A DNA stretch of 64,000 nt, taken from positions 124,001 through 188,000 of the forward strand of contig NZ_JAGGOI010000031.1 of the NCBI RefSeq assembly GCF_018614585.1. Reading direction: 5' to 3'. The first letter of the stretch is position 1; each line of letters opens with the position of its first letter. Below the pieces are notes generated by a model. The model had not been told where the DNA came from and searched no databases. It was given only the letters and a program-made list of their open reading frames with translations. The stretch comes from Streptomyces sp. ISL-1. Lineage in GTDB: Bacteria > Actinomycetota > Actinomycetes > Streptomycetales > Streptomycetaceae. Made by a program: the position numbers and the translations under genes. Of this stretch, positions 26,834-35,750 are shown in pieces.

Positions 26834-27193
26834 ATGCAGGCACTCTCACAGGATGTGATCGCGTTGATAAGCGAGGACGTTGACCAGGTCAAGGCGGAGC
26901 TGGTGGCTGCTGTGACCGAGGGCAGACGGGGGTCGGCAGCGTTGGGCGCGGGCGGAGCGCTGGGGTTGCTGGCGCTGCTGGCGGCACAGGAGTCGGCGGT
27001 ACGCGCGCTGGAGCGCGTGTGGCCGGCGCAGCGCGTGGTGGGGGCATTGGCGGCTGCGTACGGTGTCGGTGCGGTGGCGTTCGCAGCGTACGGGCGGGCG
27101 AGATTGCGGCAGGCCCGAGCCGCGTCGCGGGAGGCAGTCACATGTTCGCTGGACGCGGTGGGGCAGGTGGCGGACGAACTGAGCAGTGACTGA
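26834..27193 (+). CDS. Small actinobacterial membrane protein (holin-X/DUF1469-like)
   Basis: A 119-residue protein. ATG 26834 follows GGAG. The N-terminal amphipathic helix (ALSQDVIALISEDVDQVKAE) is followed by two membrane segments, ALGAGGALGLLALLAAQESA and VVGALAAAYGVGAVAFAAYG. The helical C-terminus ends VGQVADELSSD. The order amphipathic helix, two TM segments, helix is that of the putative actinobacterial holin-X (Phage_holin_3_6) family, although most such genes are not phage-borne. Function is unknown. It is monocistronic. Confidence 0.65.
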   Translation: MQALSQDVIALISEDVDQVKAELVAAVTEGRRGSAALGAGGALGLLALLAAQESAVRALERVWPAQRVVGALAAAYGVGAVAFAAYGRARLRQARAASREAVTCSLDAVGQVADELSSD

Positions 27194-28482
27194 CGGGGCT
27201 GACGAATCCTGCCCGCGTTGTCCACCCGACGGTATTTCCGTAAGGAGGCCACGTGCCTGTTCGCGGACGGTCGCATCCCGCCACGGATCGGCGCTGGGGT
27301 GGGCGATGAGCAGGGCCGTGACCCGGACCGCAGCCTGGTTCTCGCGAACATTGCGTACACAGAACGGTTGGTAAAGTCCCTCACCCTCATCCCTGGCGGG
27401 AGCGCCTCGGCAAAGGTCACGGCCGGACGCAGCCCGTTCCCCGGTGATCAGTGCGATGCCGCTTCCACGCCACCACGTCACAGACCCGCAGCACGCTGAC
27501 CGTTTCGGGGAGCCCGGCGGCCTGCCGCAGTGCCACCGGCTCGCGGTGGAGGGGGTCGTCGTCGGCGCGCGGCGTTGCGTGCAGGGCGAGTCAAAACGAC
27601 GGCGGTCGGCCGACGGCGCAGCGGACGACGATGCTCGAACGACTACCTGTGAAAGACACGGCCCCTGGCGGCAGATCGATGCCGAAGTAGCACCGCAGTT
27701 CCGCAACGGCCTGAGGGCCGGGATATGAGGGCGCGCAGCCGTTCCGCGAACGGATGGGGGAAGGTCAGCTGAGGACATCAACGGCTCTGGTCCTGGGCGG
27801 GGTTGATGGGCCGGGAACTGCTCGGTGGCTATGCCTGTCGGATGGCTCGCGGTCGTGCCGGTTCGGCGGCGACCGACCGCTGGACCGTTCTCACCGGAGA
27901 CGGTGCCGGAGGTCGTGGGGGCACGCCGGGCGCGGAGTGGCCAGTCCGTTCGTGAGGCGTAGACCCTCTTGCGGGAAAACGGTGAAGGGTGACGCATGTC
28001 CGGCAGCGGCGGCGCTCTTGCTGTCCGAATGCGGCTGGGTGGGATCAGCCGGGAATTTGGTTTGCCCTTGAACTGACCGCGTAGGCCGATTGAGTGACGT
28101 GAAGCAACATGGGTGACAGAAAGTCTGCGAAGTTCATCTGTGCGCAGCATTATCGATCGTAATCGGTCGGTTGCCGATCTCCGGCAGCCGGTCGGAAGTC
28201 GGTAGGCGGAATCCTCGCGCCGGGTCGGTGCCGGCACTTCGAGGGCAGCGGGGTCCAGCATCCCGGTGCATGATTCCTCGGTGGCGGCACACCCATCGCA
28301 GGCAGTTGCCGACGACGGGAGCAGTCACCGGGACCTGCTCAACTTGTTTGTCCGAAAGCGGATCGACGACTCGGGTGTCAGCTGAGGCGTCTCGAAGACG
28401 TAGCTGCCCTCTCTCCTGCCCGGCCGGGCCTGCGCGGGCGAGGCCGAAGGGTCGCCGGTACATCCAGGAAATGAGAATCGGC
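27194..28482. other. Long non-coding or decayed stretch
   Basis: About 1.29 kb in which I find no supportable gene. Several frames are open on both strands, but none has a good start, family motif or even composition. Short phrases on the minus strand, such as VREQARGLLTEIPSG and PETVSVLRVCDVVAW, look protein-like but are split between frames, which suggests an eroded gene I cannot identify. The end near 28440 should hold the promoter of the DUF6230 operon. Confidence 0.5.
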
Positions 28483-29103
28483 ATGTCCCAACAATTCGGT
28501 CGGACCCGCTGGAAGCGATTCGCCTTCTTTCTGGTGCCGAGCATCGCGGCCGCCGCGGCCACGGCCATCGGCTTGGCCCAAGGAGCACTCGCCGCGTCCT
28601 TCTTTATCTCCGGGAAGGAGTTCAAGATCTCCGCCGACTCGCTGACCGGAGAGGGATTCAGCCTGTACGGCACGGTGGACGTGACGCGGAAACGCACCCC
28701 TGTGCCGGTCGTGGTAGCAGGGTTCAAGTCCGCAACGATCCAAGGGCTCTGTCAGTCCGTTGTCGTCCCGGTCCCGGTACTTGGTCCCTACACGTTGACC
28801 GTCACCGGTGGTCGCCGGCCGACCACCGCGAAAAACCTCTTCATCGACATGGCCACGCTGGAGGCCGACCAGGCGAACTTCCGGCGTATCGATATCGGGA
28901 TCGCCGCCGGGTCGCTCACAGTGGGCGAGGTCAGCCCTGGTGACCGGGACTCACGGTTCTTCGACCCGAACGGCTTCGCGCAGCAGGCCAGGTCGGCCAC
29001 CCTGACCGACCTGCGGCTAACCGCGGTCGCGACCTCGGCCGGCACCTTCGACGTGCCCGGCCTGAAATTGTCGCTCGACAAGGGCAAGGACGAGTGCTTC
29101 TGA
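28483..29103 (+). CDS. DUF6230 family exported protein
   Basis: A 206-residue protein matching the DUF6230 family closely: SQQFGRTRWKRFAFFLVPSI, then LAQGALAASFFISGKEFKIS, LCQSVVVPVPVLGPYTL, FRRIDIGIAAGSLT, DPNGFAQQARSATLTD and a C-terminus ending in ECF. The N-terminal basic segment and one hydrophobic helix suggest membrane anchoring or secretion. ATG 28483 gives the standard family start; ATG 28471 is in frame too. Function is unknown. The next gene encodes DUF6114, the usual companion, so the two probably act together at the membrane. Confidence 0.88.
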   Translation: MSQQFGRTRWKRFAFFLVPSIAAAAATAIGLAQGALAASFFISGKEFKISADSLTGEGFSLYGTVDVTRKRTPVPVVVAGFKSATIQGLCQSVVVPVPVLGPYTLTVTGGRRPTTAKNLFIDMATLEADQANFRRIDIGIAAGSLTVGEVSPGDRDSRFFDPNGFAQQARSATLTDLRLTAVATSAGTFDVPGLKLSLDKGKDECF

Positions 29104-29254
29104 TCCGCCCTTCGGTTCCTGAACGCCGCACAGATCCGCAACGGCCGACAGCGCAGGCGTCGGCCCGGCGCTGACGGCCCGGCACGCGCCGGCGGGGGGC
29201 GCCCATCCTCTCCATCGACTTCCACCACCTGCTCACCCCTCAGGGAGCTGCCAC

Positions 29255-29758
29255 GTGAACGCGACCATGTACGCACGGTCCGGGCTACGCGACGCGATCG
29301 CCCCGGCGAGAAGGAGATTCCGGGCCTGGCGCGGCACCCGCCCTTTCTGGGCCGGTCTGCTGACCCTCTCCGCCGGCCTCCCCATCATCTACTTCCCCTA
29401 CACCCACCTCAGCTTCGGCGGCTTCACCCTGGCGCTGTCCACCACCGCCGGCGCAGGGTCACTGCTCATCGGGACCCTGCTCATCGTGCTGGGCGTCACG
29501 CTCTGGCTCCAGCACCAGGTGCGGATCTTCGCTGGGGTCGCGGCGATCCTGCTCACCCTGGTCTCTCTCCCCGTCGCCAACTTCGGTGGCTTCCTTCTCG
29601 GTCTGCTGCCTGGGCTGATCGGTGGCTCACTGGCCTGCGCGTGGGCTCCACCGAGCGCCATTGCGGAGCCCCGGACGGTTGCGGCCGACCCCGACGACGG
29701 GATTGCGGTGCCGGAAGCGGCAGCACAGAGTGCGGTTCCCGCAAGGCGTACGAAGTGA
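29255..29758 (+). CDS. DUF6114 family membrane protein
   Basis: A 167-residue membrane protein with about four helices. These include FWAGLLTLSAGLPIIYFPYT, STTAGAGSLLIGTLLIVLGV, IFAGVAAILLTLVSLPVA and FLLGLLPGLIGGSLA. This is the DUF6114 pattern, including the FWAG start and the GGxLA end of the last helix. GTG 29255 has GGGAG eight bases before it. The stop overlaps the start of the next gene (GTGA), so translation of the two is coupled. The DUF6230-DUF6114 order is a recurring streptomycete pair of unknown function. Confidence 0.88.
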   Translation: MNATMYARSGLRDAIAPARRRFRAWRGTRPFWAGLLTLSAGLPIIYFPYTHLSFGGFTLALSTTAGAGSLLIGTLLIVLGVTLWLQHQVRIFAGVAAILLTLVSLPVANFGGFLLGLLPGLIGGSLACAWAPPSAIAEPRTVAADPDDGIAVPEAAAQSAVPARRTK

Positions 29759-30675
29759 CGAATGACGACACCCGGACGGGCCAAGCCGAGCGCACGCCGA
29801 CCGTGAAGTCGATCCGCCCGGGCTGCACCCCGTACTCCTTGCTGAAGGCAGGCATACGCGACCGGTCGTATCGGGCGGTCGGCGGCGTGCTGGCGCTGGC
29901 CGCCCTACCGCCGGCGCTGCTCATGACCGCGGCGGTCTCTCCGGCATTGGTGTCGGCCGCCGATCGCGCGGCCCTATATGTCACCCTCGCAGCCCCGGCC
30001 ATTTCCGTCGGCGAGCGCTGGGAAGCTTCCTGCGACCCCGCGAACGGGACCCCGCCAGCCGCTGCGTGCAGTTCGGCACCGTCAGCCGCTGCCGTGGTGA
30101 CAGGCACGGCCCCCCAGCGCCGCGCTCCCACCACGTCGCCGGGCGCCGGCGGCCTCGCCAGACCCGTCGGTCTCCACTCGCCGATGGACGAGGCGGCGGC
30201 TCGGATGCCCGGCGTCCCCTGGACTCTGCACTCCAGCAGGCTCGTCCTGCGCAACAGCGTCTTCCGCGGGGTGGTGACCGTGGAGACGGTGGCCGGGCCC
30301 AAGCGGGTGCTGAAGTTCACCGCCCGGTCCGTGGACATCGATGACCTCGACGTGAGGGTGAACCAGGGCAGTGGGACCTCGCATCTGCAGGCCGAGCCCG
30401 GCACCACCTCCACCATTGCCGGCGAAACGGTGACGATGTACACGGAGAGGCTGACCGGCATCATCACGGGCCTGGAGGGCAGCCCCCTCCCGAGCGACCG
30501 CAGCGTCATGCTCACACCGGACAGCCTCCCGCCGTGGCTTTTCGACCCGGTCGCGGCAGCACCGATCTCATCGATGCGGACACTCACTTTCCAGGAGGTG
30601 ACCGTTTCCCAGGCAGGTCAGTCCGGCGGTGATCTGACGATTCCGGGCCTGCGTCTCCACGAAGCGGGGAGCTGA
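29755..30675 (+). CDS. Membrane-anchored protein coupled to DUF6114
   Basis: A 306-residue protein that I cannot assign to a family. GTG 29755 overlaps the stop of the DUF6114 gene. A polar N-terminus is followed by one hydrophobic segment (AVGGVLALAALPPALLMTAA) and a low-complexity Pro/Ala/Ser region. A folded domain of about 150 residues starts near TLHSSRLVLRNSVFRGVVTV. It has beta-rich alternation: KFTARSVDIDDLDVRV, AGETVTMYTERLTGI, RTLTFQEVTVSQAG and DLTIPGLRLHEA. The last motif recalls the DVPGLKLSL end of the DUF6230 gene two places upstream, so a distant relation is possible. It is probably displayed outside the cell. Confidence 0.75.
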   Translation: MTNDDTRTGQAERTPTVKSIRPGCTPYSLLKAGIRDRSYRAVGGVLALAALPPALLMTAAVSPALVSAADRAALYVTLAAPAISVGERWEASCDPANGTPPAAACSSAPSAAAVVTGTAPQRRAPTTSPGAGGLARPVGLHSPMDEAAARMPGVPWTLHSSRLVLRNSVFRGVVTVETVAGPKRVLKFTARSVDIDDLDVRVNQGSGTSHLQAEPGTTSTIAGETVTMYTERLTGIITGLEGSPLPSDRSVMLTPDSLPPWLFDPVAAAPISSMRTLTFQEVTVSQAGQSGGDLTIPGLRLHEAGS

Positions 30676-31315
30676 CCGCCGCACCGGGGTCATGCACGGT
30701 GGCCACCTGCTGCAGTCTCCACGGGCCGCCTGCTCCTCCAGGCTCCCCGCGGACGAGCGCACGGCCCGCATCGGCCGCAGACGAGGTGTTCGATGTCCGG
30801 CGGCAAGCGAGCGGCCTGTTTCGCTGCGGAGGTCTCTGTCGGCGGGGTCGCATCGAGGTCGCAACTGGCCACGCTGCCCGTCGGGTTCGGGCTTCGACGG
30901 CCACGCTGACCGTCTCCGGCGATGGGTGCGTCGTCGGCGCATGACCGCGTCGGCTCGGGCGGTGTCCACCGGTGGGGATCGGCCACGGCGACCGACCGGA
31001 CGGCTGCTTCACGTACGGCTCGGCACCGAACACGTCATCGCTGGTGGCAGCACCTGGATCCGTCGACGGCCGCAGGGAGGACCAGCCGGAGACCGGACGC
31101 GGTGCCCTGCACTGTGAGCCGTCAGTCGAGTCCGGCCACGAGATGGAAGCCCCAGGCAGGAGGGGAAGTCGACCTCGTCCCAGGGAGGCCGGTCCGGTGC
31201 TCGGGTACGGGGCAACCCACAGCTGGCCGAAAGCCGAGCCATCGCTCCGTCCGAGCCGGGTAGACGGGGGCGTGCGAGACGCAAGTTTCGGTACTTCTCA
31301 GGAAGTGAGGCATAC
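30676..31315. other. Intergenic region before the ramR-like gene
   Basis: About 640 bp with no supported gene on either strand. It separates the DUF6230 operon from the lanthipeptide locus and should contain the promoter of the regulator gene at 31316. Confidence 0.45.
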
Positions 31316-31900
31316 GTGATACGGGTGCTGTTGGTGCACGACATATGGCTGATGCGATCGGCCCTTACTGCACTGTTGGAACCTGCGGACGACATCGAGG
31401 CGTCATCCGCGTGTTGGGAGAAGGCACCGACCCAGGCCCGCTCGCTACTGCCCGACCTTTGCGTTGTGGACGCGGACTGTCCGGGGTCCTCGCGATTACC
31501 GGACCACCCCACCGGGCAGTGCGAGCTGCTCGTCCTGGCCACCTCGTGCAGACCCGGCGTTCTGCGACGTGCCGCCCAGGCCAAGGCTCTGGGCTTCGTG
31601 AACAAGGACGCTTCGCCCGCCCAGTTGCTGAACGCGATCAGGCTGGTGGCAGCGGGGAAACGATACGTCGACGCCTCTCTCGCCCCGGACCTTGTCCAGG
31701 CGGCCGACATGTCACTGACTCCCCGTGAATTGAGCGTGCTGGCGCTCGCTTCGGACGGCGCTACCGTCCCTGAGACCGCCGGCACTCTGCAACTGAGCAA
31801 GGGGACCGTGCGGAACTACATGTCCGCAATCATCCGCAAGACCAACGCCCGTAACTGGACTGACGCAATCCGTATTTCGCAGGGGGCGGGTTGGGTGTAG
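31316..31900 (+). CDS. RamR/AmfR-like LuxR-type response regulator
   Basis: A 194-residue NarL-type regulator. The receiver part (about 1-115) keeps D52 in CVVDADC as possible phosphoacceptor and a lysine in GFVNKDAS, but has HD in place of the usual acidic pair near the start (LLVHDIWLMR), so its phosphorylation is doubtful. The C-terminal helix-turn-helix (about 131-190) reads LTPRELSVLALASDGATVPE, then LQLSKGTVRNYMSAIIRKTN. GTG 31316 has GAGG five to eight bases upstream. Its stop is 10 bp from the end of the convergent lanthipeptide operon, the position and type of RamR/AmfR, which activates SapB/AmfS genes in model species. Confidence 0.87.
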   Translation: MIRVLLVHDIWLMRSALTALLEPADDIEASSACWEKAPTQARSLLPDLCVVDADCPGSSRLPDHPTGQCELLVLATSCRPGVLRRAAQAKALGFVNKDASPAQLLNAIRLVAAGKRYVDASLAPDLVQAADMSLTPRELSVLALASDGATVPETAGTLQLSKGTVRNYMSAIIRKTNARNWTDAIRISQGAGWV

Positions 31901-31910
31901 ACGGGCCGTC

Positions 31911-33662
31911 TCAGATCCTCTCGGCGTGCCACTGTCCCACCAGGTCACGGTAGAGCGGCGACTGGTCGAGCAGTTCCTGATGATTCCCGCAGGTGGCGTT
32001 GAGGCCGTCGAGCACCAGGATCCGGTCGGCGCGCCGAGCCGAACTGATCCGGTGGGCAACCACGATCAGTGTCCCGGGCCGCAGGGCGAAGGCCCGTTCG
32101 GCCCGGGCCTCGGCCGCCGGATCGAGGTGGCAGGTCGCCTCGTCCAGGATGACGAGCGGCGCGGGGGAGAGATGCGCCCGGCCCAGCGCGATGAGCTGCC
32201 TTTCGCCCTGCGACAGGGCCGCGGGATCGACCTGCGCGTCGAACCCGCCGAGCCTGCCCACCAGGGGTCCGAGACCGACCGCTTCCGACGAGGCGTTCAC
32301 CGCCGACCGCGACGCTCCGTCCGGGCACAGGTAGAGCAGGTTCTCGTACAGACTGCCGGTGAAGACATAGGCCTGCTGCGGGATGAGCACGCGCAGTCGG
32401 GAGGGGTCGTCATTGGCGTGCAGGAGCGCCGGCCGGTCGTCGAGCCGTACCTCGCCCATGTCCGGTTCGAGCAGGCCGGCCAGCAGACAGGTCAGCGTCG
32501 ACTTGCCGATTCCGCTGGGCCCCACCACCGTGAGGTGCTCACCCGGCTCGATCGTCAGGTTGAGGCCGCGCAGCACGGGTTGCGCCGCCGGACCGTAGGC
32601 GAACGTCACCGCACGCAGTTCGACCCGCGGCGCCCCGGGGTGTCCCGCCGCCGTCGCCGGCCGCTCGCGGGTGCCCGCGGGCACCGGGACGGTCGGGCTG
32701 GGGTCGGGTCCGGGGGACAGCCGGCCGAGGACCACGAGCAGCCTGGTGCCGGCCGCGCCCAGCGCGTTCATCAGGTTGTGCAGAGCGGGCAGCAGGGCCT
32801 GGGTCAGATACGTCAACGCGCCGAGCAGGGCGCCCGCCGTGACGCCCTGGCGCAGCAGCCAGGGTGCGCCGATCAGGAGCAGGACCACCGGGAGGTGCCC
32901 GGCGACGCCGAGTGACAGGGAGCGGGCACTCGCCCACCGGGCCAGGGACCGTGCCGACTTGGCCTCCTGCTCGATCAGCGCGTGCGCTTGCGCCGCGACG
33001 GGTGTCCCCGCACCGCAGGCCACCACGTCGCGCAGACCCTGGGCCATCGAGCCGAACTGCGCCGACAGGGCCTCGTCGGCACAGAGGAAGTCGCGTTGCC
33101 GGGCGGCCATCGGCGCCAGCGTGGCCAGAAAGAGCAGCAGCCCCGTCAGCAGCGGTGGCGCCACGACGACCAGCAGTGCGGGAGCGAGCGCGGCAAGCCC
33201 GAAAAGTGCCCCGACCGAGGTGAAGACGAAGGAACGGGCCACGAGCACCAGCCCCGCGAAGCTGTCCCGTGCGATCTCCGTCTGGTTGGTCAGCCGGGAG
33301 ACCACCGCGCTGTCAGCGGCGTGCGCCGGTTCGGCCAGCGCCTGGTCCAGCGACCGTGTCACCACCCGGCGTACCAGGCCGTCCCGCAGCGGTTCCACGA
33401 GGTCGGCGAGTCCTCGGAAGACACCGCCGGTGGCCAGACCGCCGATGACGATGGCCAGCGCGGCCACTGCCAGCCACGCCAGGCCGGCGCCGGTACGGCC
33501 GACGAGGAAGCCCCGGTCCAGCGCCATCGCCACGCCGTAGCCGCCGAGGAAGGTATGGGCCGATTCCAGCAGGGACCAGCCACTGAGCTTCAGCAGCACG
33601 CGTTTGCGGCGGCCGAGGAAGCGCAAGGCCTGCGGCAGGAGCGGTGAGCCCGTGATCGTCAT
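31911..33662 (-). CDS. Lanthipeptide ABC transporter, second subunit (RamB/AmfA-like)
   Basis: A 583-residue ABC half-transporter: an N-terminal six-helix membrane domain (about 20-300) followed by an ATPase domain. Nucleotide motifs are Walker A GPSGIGKST, Q-loop region LIPQQAYVFTGSLYEN, signature LSQGERQ, Walker B LVILDEAT and the switch histidine in VVAHRIS. The ATG overlaps the stop of the previous transporter gene by one base (TGATG), so the pair is surely co-translated and probably forms a heterodimer. It would export the modified peptide made by the genes upstream. The open frame extends much further upstream, but only as overlap with its neighbour. Confidence 0.9.
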   Translation of the reverse strand: MTITGSPLLPQALRFLGRRKRVLLKLSGWSLLESAHTFLGGYGVAMALDRGFLVGRTGAGLAWLAVAALAIVIGGLATGGVFRGLADLVEPLRDGLVRRVVTRSLDQALAEPAHAADSAVVSRLTNQTEIARDSFAGLVLVARSFVFTSVGALFGLAALAPALLVVVAPPLLTGLLLFLATLAPMAARQRDFLCADEALSAQFGSMAQGLRDVVACGAGTPVAAQAHALIEQEAKSARSLARWASARSLSLGVAGHLPVVLLLIGAPWLLRQGVTAGALLGALTYLTQALLPALHNLMNALGAAGTRLLVVLGRLSPGPDPSPTVPVPAGTRERPATAAGHPGAPRVELRAVTFAYGPAAQPVLRGLNLTIEPGEHLTVVGPSGIGKSTLTCLLAGLLEPDMGEVRLDDRPALLHANDDPSRLRVLIPQQAYVFTGSLYENLLYLCPDGASRSAVNASSEAVGLGPLVGRLGGFDAQVDPAALSQGERQLIALGRAHLSPAPLVILDEATCHLDPAAEARAERAFALRPGTLIVVAHRISSARRADRILVLDGLNATCGNHQELLDQSPLYRDLVGQWHAERI

Positions 33663-35425
33663 CAACTCCCGCCGGTGTCCTGACCGGTGTCCGCGAACAC
33701 GGCCCGGTAGTCGGGCTCCTCCCACAGGCGTTCGTGCGGGCCCACCGCGCGTACGAGGCCGTCCTCGACCCATGCGACCAGGTCGGCACGAGCCGCCGAG
33801 GAGACACGGTGAGCGATCAGCAGCCGGGTGCCCGTCCGGACGTCGTGTACGAGTGCCCGGCCGACGTCGAGTTCGGTGACGCTGTCGAGGCTGGAGGTGG
33901 CGTCGTCGAGGACCAGCAATCGGCCGGCGTGGGCGAAGGCCCTTGCCAGTCCGAGGCGTTGCAGTTCTCCACCCGACAGGGGGGCACCGGCCAGCGGCGC
34001 CTCGTATCCGCCGGGCAGGAGCCGGACGAAGGTGTCGGCCCCCGCCGCCCGGGCCGCGGCCGCGATCTCGCGGACGGAGGGCTCGTACGGTCCGAATGCG
34101 ATGGCCGCGCCGACCGTTTCGCCGAACAGCACCGGCCGTTCGAAGGCGTAACCGACCTCCCGGCGCAGCTCCGAGGGATCGGCCTCGGTCAGCGGTACGC
34201 CGTCCAGCAGCACCACCCCCTCGTCGGGGTCGGCCAGCCGTCCGGCGACGGCGGCGAGAGTGGACTTGCCCGCGCCGGAGCGCCCGACGACGGCCAGCGT
34301 CGTGCCCCCGGGCACGACCAGATCGACCCCGCGCAGCACGGAAGCGCCGCCGCGGCTGACGGTGACCGCCCGCAGTTCGACGCGCCCGGGACCGTCGGCG
34401 GGCAGAGGACGCGTCCCGTGGCGTACGGCGGGAAGGCCGAGCAGTTCGGCGATGCGGCGGGCCGCGGCGCGGCTGCGCAGCAGGGAGTTGAGCTGTCCGA
34501 CCACCGCGCCCAGGCCGGCGGCGAGGGCGGCATAGCGGGCGGCTGCCAGCAGGTCGCCCACGGACAGGCTTCCACCGACCAGCCGCACCCCGCCGACGGC
34601 GAGGACGACGGTGGTCAGCAGGGGCACCAGAATCCCGCTGCCGACCGACGCGCGCCCGTAGACCTGCCACATGCGCCGCCCCTGCGCACCCAGTTCGGGA
34701 AGCGGCGCCAGCACGCGGGCGAGTTCACGCTCGGCGCTCCCCGCGGCGGCGACGGTACGTGCGCCACCGAGGGCCTCGAGGAGGCGGCCGGCGATGTTCG
34801 CCTGCACGCGTTGGTACTGGGAGATGCTGTCGGAGGAGCCCTGGGCGAAGGCCCGCAACAACAGGGCCAGCAGGGGGATCCCCGCGAGGAAGACAAGGGC
34901 CAGCCAGAGGTCGATGAGGGCCAGGTAGACCAGAGCGCCGACCGGGACGAGGAGCGAGGCCAGACCGATGGCCGCCGTGCTGGGCGCGGTGCCCGCCTCC
35001 GCGGCGTTGCCGGTCAGCCGGGTCACCAGGTCACCCGGGCTGAAGCGGTCGGCGGCACGGTGCGGCGCGAGGGAGAGGAGGTGGTCGGCTCCGCGGCGGC
35101 GCAGCCAGGCGGTGCTGCGGGCGCTGTTCGCGCCGCCGGCCAGCGCCTCCAAGGCGTCGAAAAGGACCTCGGCGGCGACCAGCGCAGCGCACAGAACGAC
35201 GGCTCGCCGCACCCCCGCGGCTTCTTCCAGCAGCAGGTCGAGCGTGTGCCCGAGCGCGGCAGGCAGGGCGACGGCCGCGGCGGCAGATGCCGCGCTGAAC
35301 AGGAAGACGGCGAATGTGTGGCCCGCACTGTGCCGTACCGCACCGGCCAGGATGCCTGAAGCTCCGGCGAGGGGTACGAATTCCGTGGCGTTGTGGAGTG
35401 TTCCGGGGCGGGGCGTCGGGGCCAT
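33662..35425 (-). CDS. Lanthipeptide ABC transporter, first subunit (RamA/AmfB-like)
   Basis: A 587-residue ABC half-transporter. The membrane domain occupies about residues 20-320. The ATPase domain has Walker A GRSGAGKST, LSGGELQRLGLARAF as signature, Walker B RLLVLDDATSSLD and LIAHRVS. Walker B ends DD rather than DE, so the usual catalytic glutamate is an aspartate. That suggests one of the two sites of the heterodimer is degenerate. It follows the precursor-peptide gene after a 125-bp gap that contains two hairpins. Its stop overlaps the start of the partner subunit. Confidence 0.9.
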   Translation of the reverse strand: MAPTPRPGTLHNATEFVPLAGASGILAGAVRHSAGHTFAVFLFSAASAAAAVALPAALGHTLDLLLEEAAGVRRAVVLCAALVAAEVLFDALEALAGGANSARSTAWLRRRGADHLLSLAPHRAADRFSPGDLVTRLTGNAAEAGTAPSTAAIGLASLLVPVGALVYLALIDLWLALVFLAGIPLLALLLRAFAQGSSDSISQYQRVQANIAGRLLEALGGARTVAAAGSAERELARVLAPLPELGAQGRRMWQVYGRASVGSGILVPLLTTVVLAVGGVRLVGGSLSVGDLLAAARYAALAAGLGAVVGQLNSLLRSRAAARRIAELLGLPAVRHGTRPLPADGPGRVELRAVTVSRGGASVLRGVDLVVPGGTTLAVVGRSGAGKSTLAAVAGRLADPDEGVVLLDGVPLTEADPSELRREVGYAFERPVLFGETVGAAIAFGPYEPSVREIAAAARAAGADTFVRLLPGGYEAPLAGAPLSGGELQRLGLARAFAHAGRLLVLDDATSSLDSVTELDVGRALVHDVRTGTRLLIAHRVSSAARADLVAWVEDGLVRAVGPHERLWEEPDYRAVFADTGQDTGGS

Positions 35426-35471
35426 ACGGGTGCAGTCCTCGCCTCCGTCGGAGAGATGCGGGGCAGGCGCA

Positions 35472-35508
35472 CCGCGGTCCCGGGCGATGTCGTCGCTCGG
35501 GACCGCGG
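35472..35508 (-). terminator. Strong hairpin between precursor and transporter genes
   Basis: A perfect 11-base stem CCGCGGTCCCG / CGGGACCGCGG with a 15-base loop, between the peptide gene and the transporter genes. It could attenuate reading into the transporters. Confidence 0.6.
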
Positions 35509-35519
35509 CGCCGATGTCA

Positions 35520-35541
35520 CCACAGGGCCGAAGTCCTGTGG
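35520..35541 (-). terminator. Hairpin just after the precursor gene
   Basis: A seven-base stem CCACAGG / CCTGTGG with an eight-base loop, nine bases after the stop of the peptide gene. It may end or stabilise the precursor message. Confidence 0.5.
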
Positions 35542-35550
35542 CAACCCGGG

Positions 35551-35682
35551 TCAGTTACAGGTGGTGACGCTCAGGCTGCTGTCGCCGCAGAGCAGCAGGC
35601 TGGCGCGGCTGCCGCCCGTCGCGAGCTCGCCGGTGGCCTCGGTCTTGGGGGTTTCCATCGTCTGCAGGTCGAGAAGTGTCAT
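35551..35682 (-). CDS. ramS: Class III lanthipeptide precursor (SapB/RamS-like)
   Basis: A 43-residue precursor peptide, too short for usual gene callers. The leader begins MTLLDLQTMETPK and holds LLDLQ, the conserved helix bound by class III synthetases. The core is SRASLLLCGDSSLSVTTCN, nearly identical to SapB of S. coelicolor as I remember it (Val for Ile). It has two S-x2-S-x3-C units (SRASLLLC and SSLSVTTC), the pattern converted to lanthionine or labionin rings. ATG 35682 follows GGAGAGGAA by eight bases; another in-frame ATG 21 bases upstream lacks a site. The mature peptide would be a surfactant-like morphogen that helps aerial hyphae rise. Confidence 0.95.
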   Translation of the reverse strand: MTLLDLQTMETPKTEATGELATGGSRASLLLCGDSSLSVTTCN

Positions 35683-35724
35683 GGTGTTGTTCCTCTCCTT
35701 CATGGGGACGGATTTTCTTGCTCA

Positions 35725-35746
35725 GGTCCCCCCGAACGGGGGGACC
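35725..35746 (-). terminator. Perfect GC hairpin between synthetase and precursor genes
   Basis: A nine-base perfect stem GGTCCCCCC / GGGGGGACC closed by the tetraloop GAAC. It starts five bases after the synthetase stop and 43 bases before the precursor start. It may block 3' decay or set the relative dose of synthetase and precursor. Confidence 0.65.
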
Positions 35747-35750
35747 GGTT

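Noticed and set aside
26571..26858. Small protein with a signal-peptide-like start
   Set aside because: After the first 20 residues it is Arg/Pro/Gly-rich and overlaps the next gene's ribosome-binding site; no support.
26834..27193. Prophage holin
   Set aside because: The protein is holin-X-like in layout, but there are no phage genes nearby; the family is common in ordinary actinobacterial chromosomes.
33663..34670. Upstream extension of the second transporter gene by 336 codons
   Set aside because: The extension lies wholly within the first transporter gene in another frame and is arginine-rich; the TGATG overlap gives the true start.
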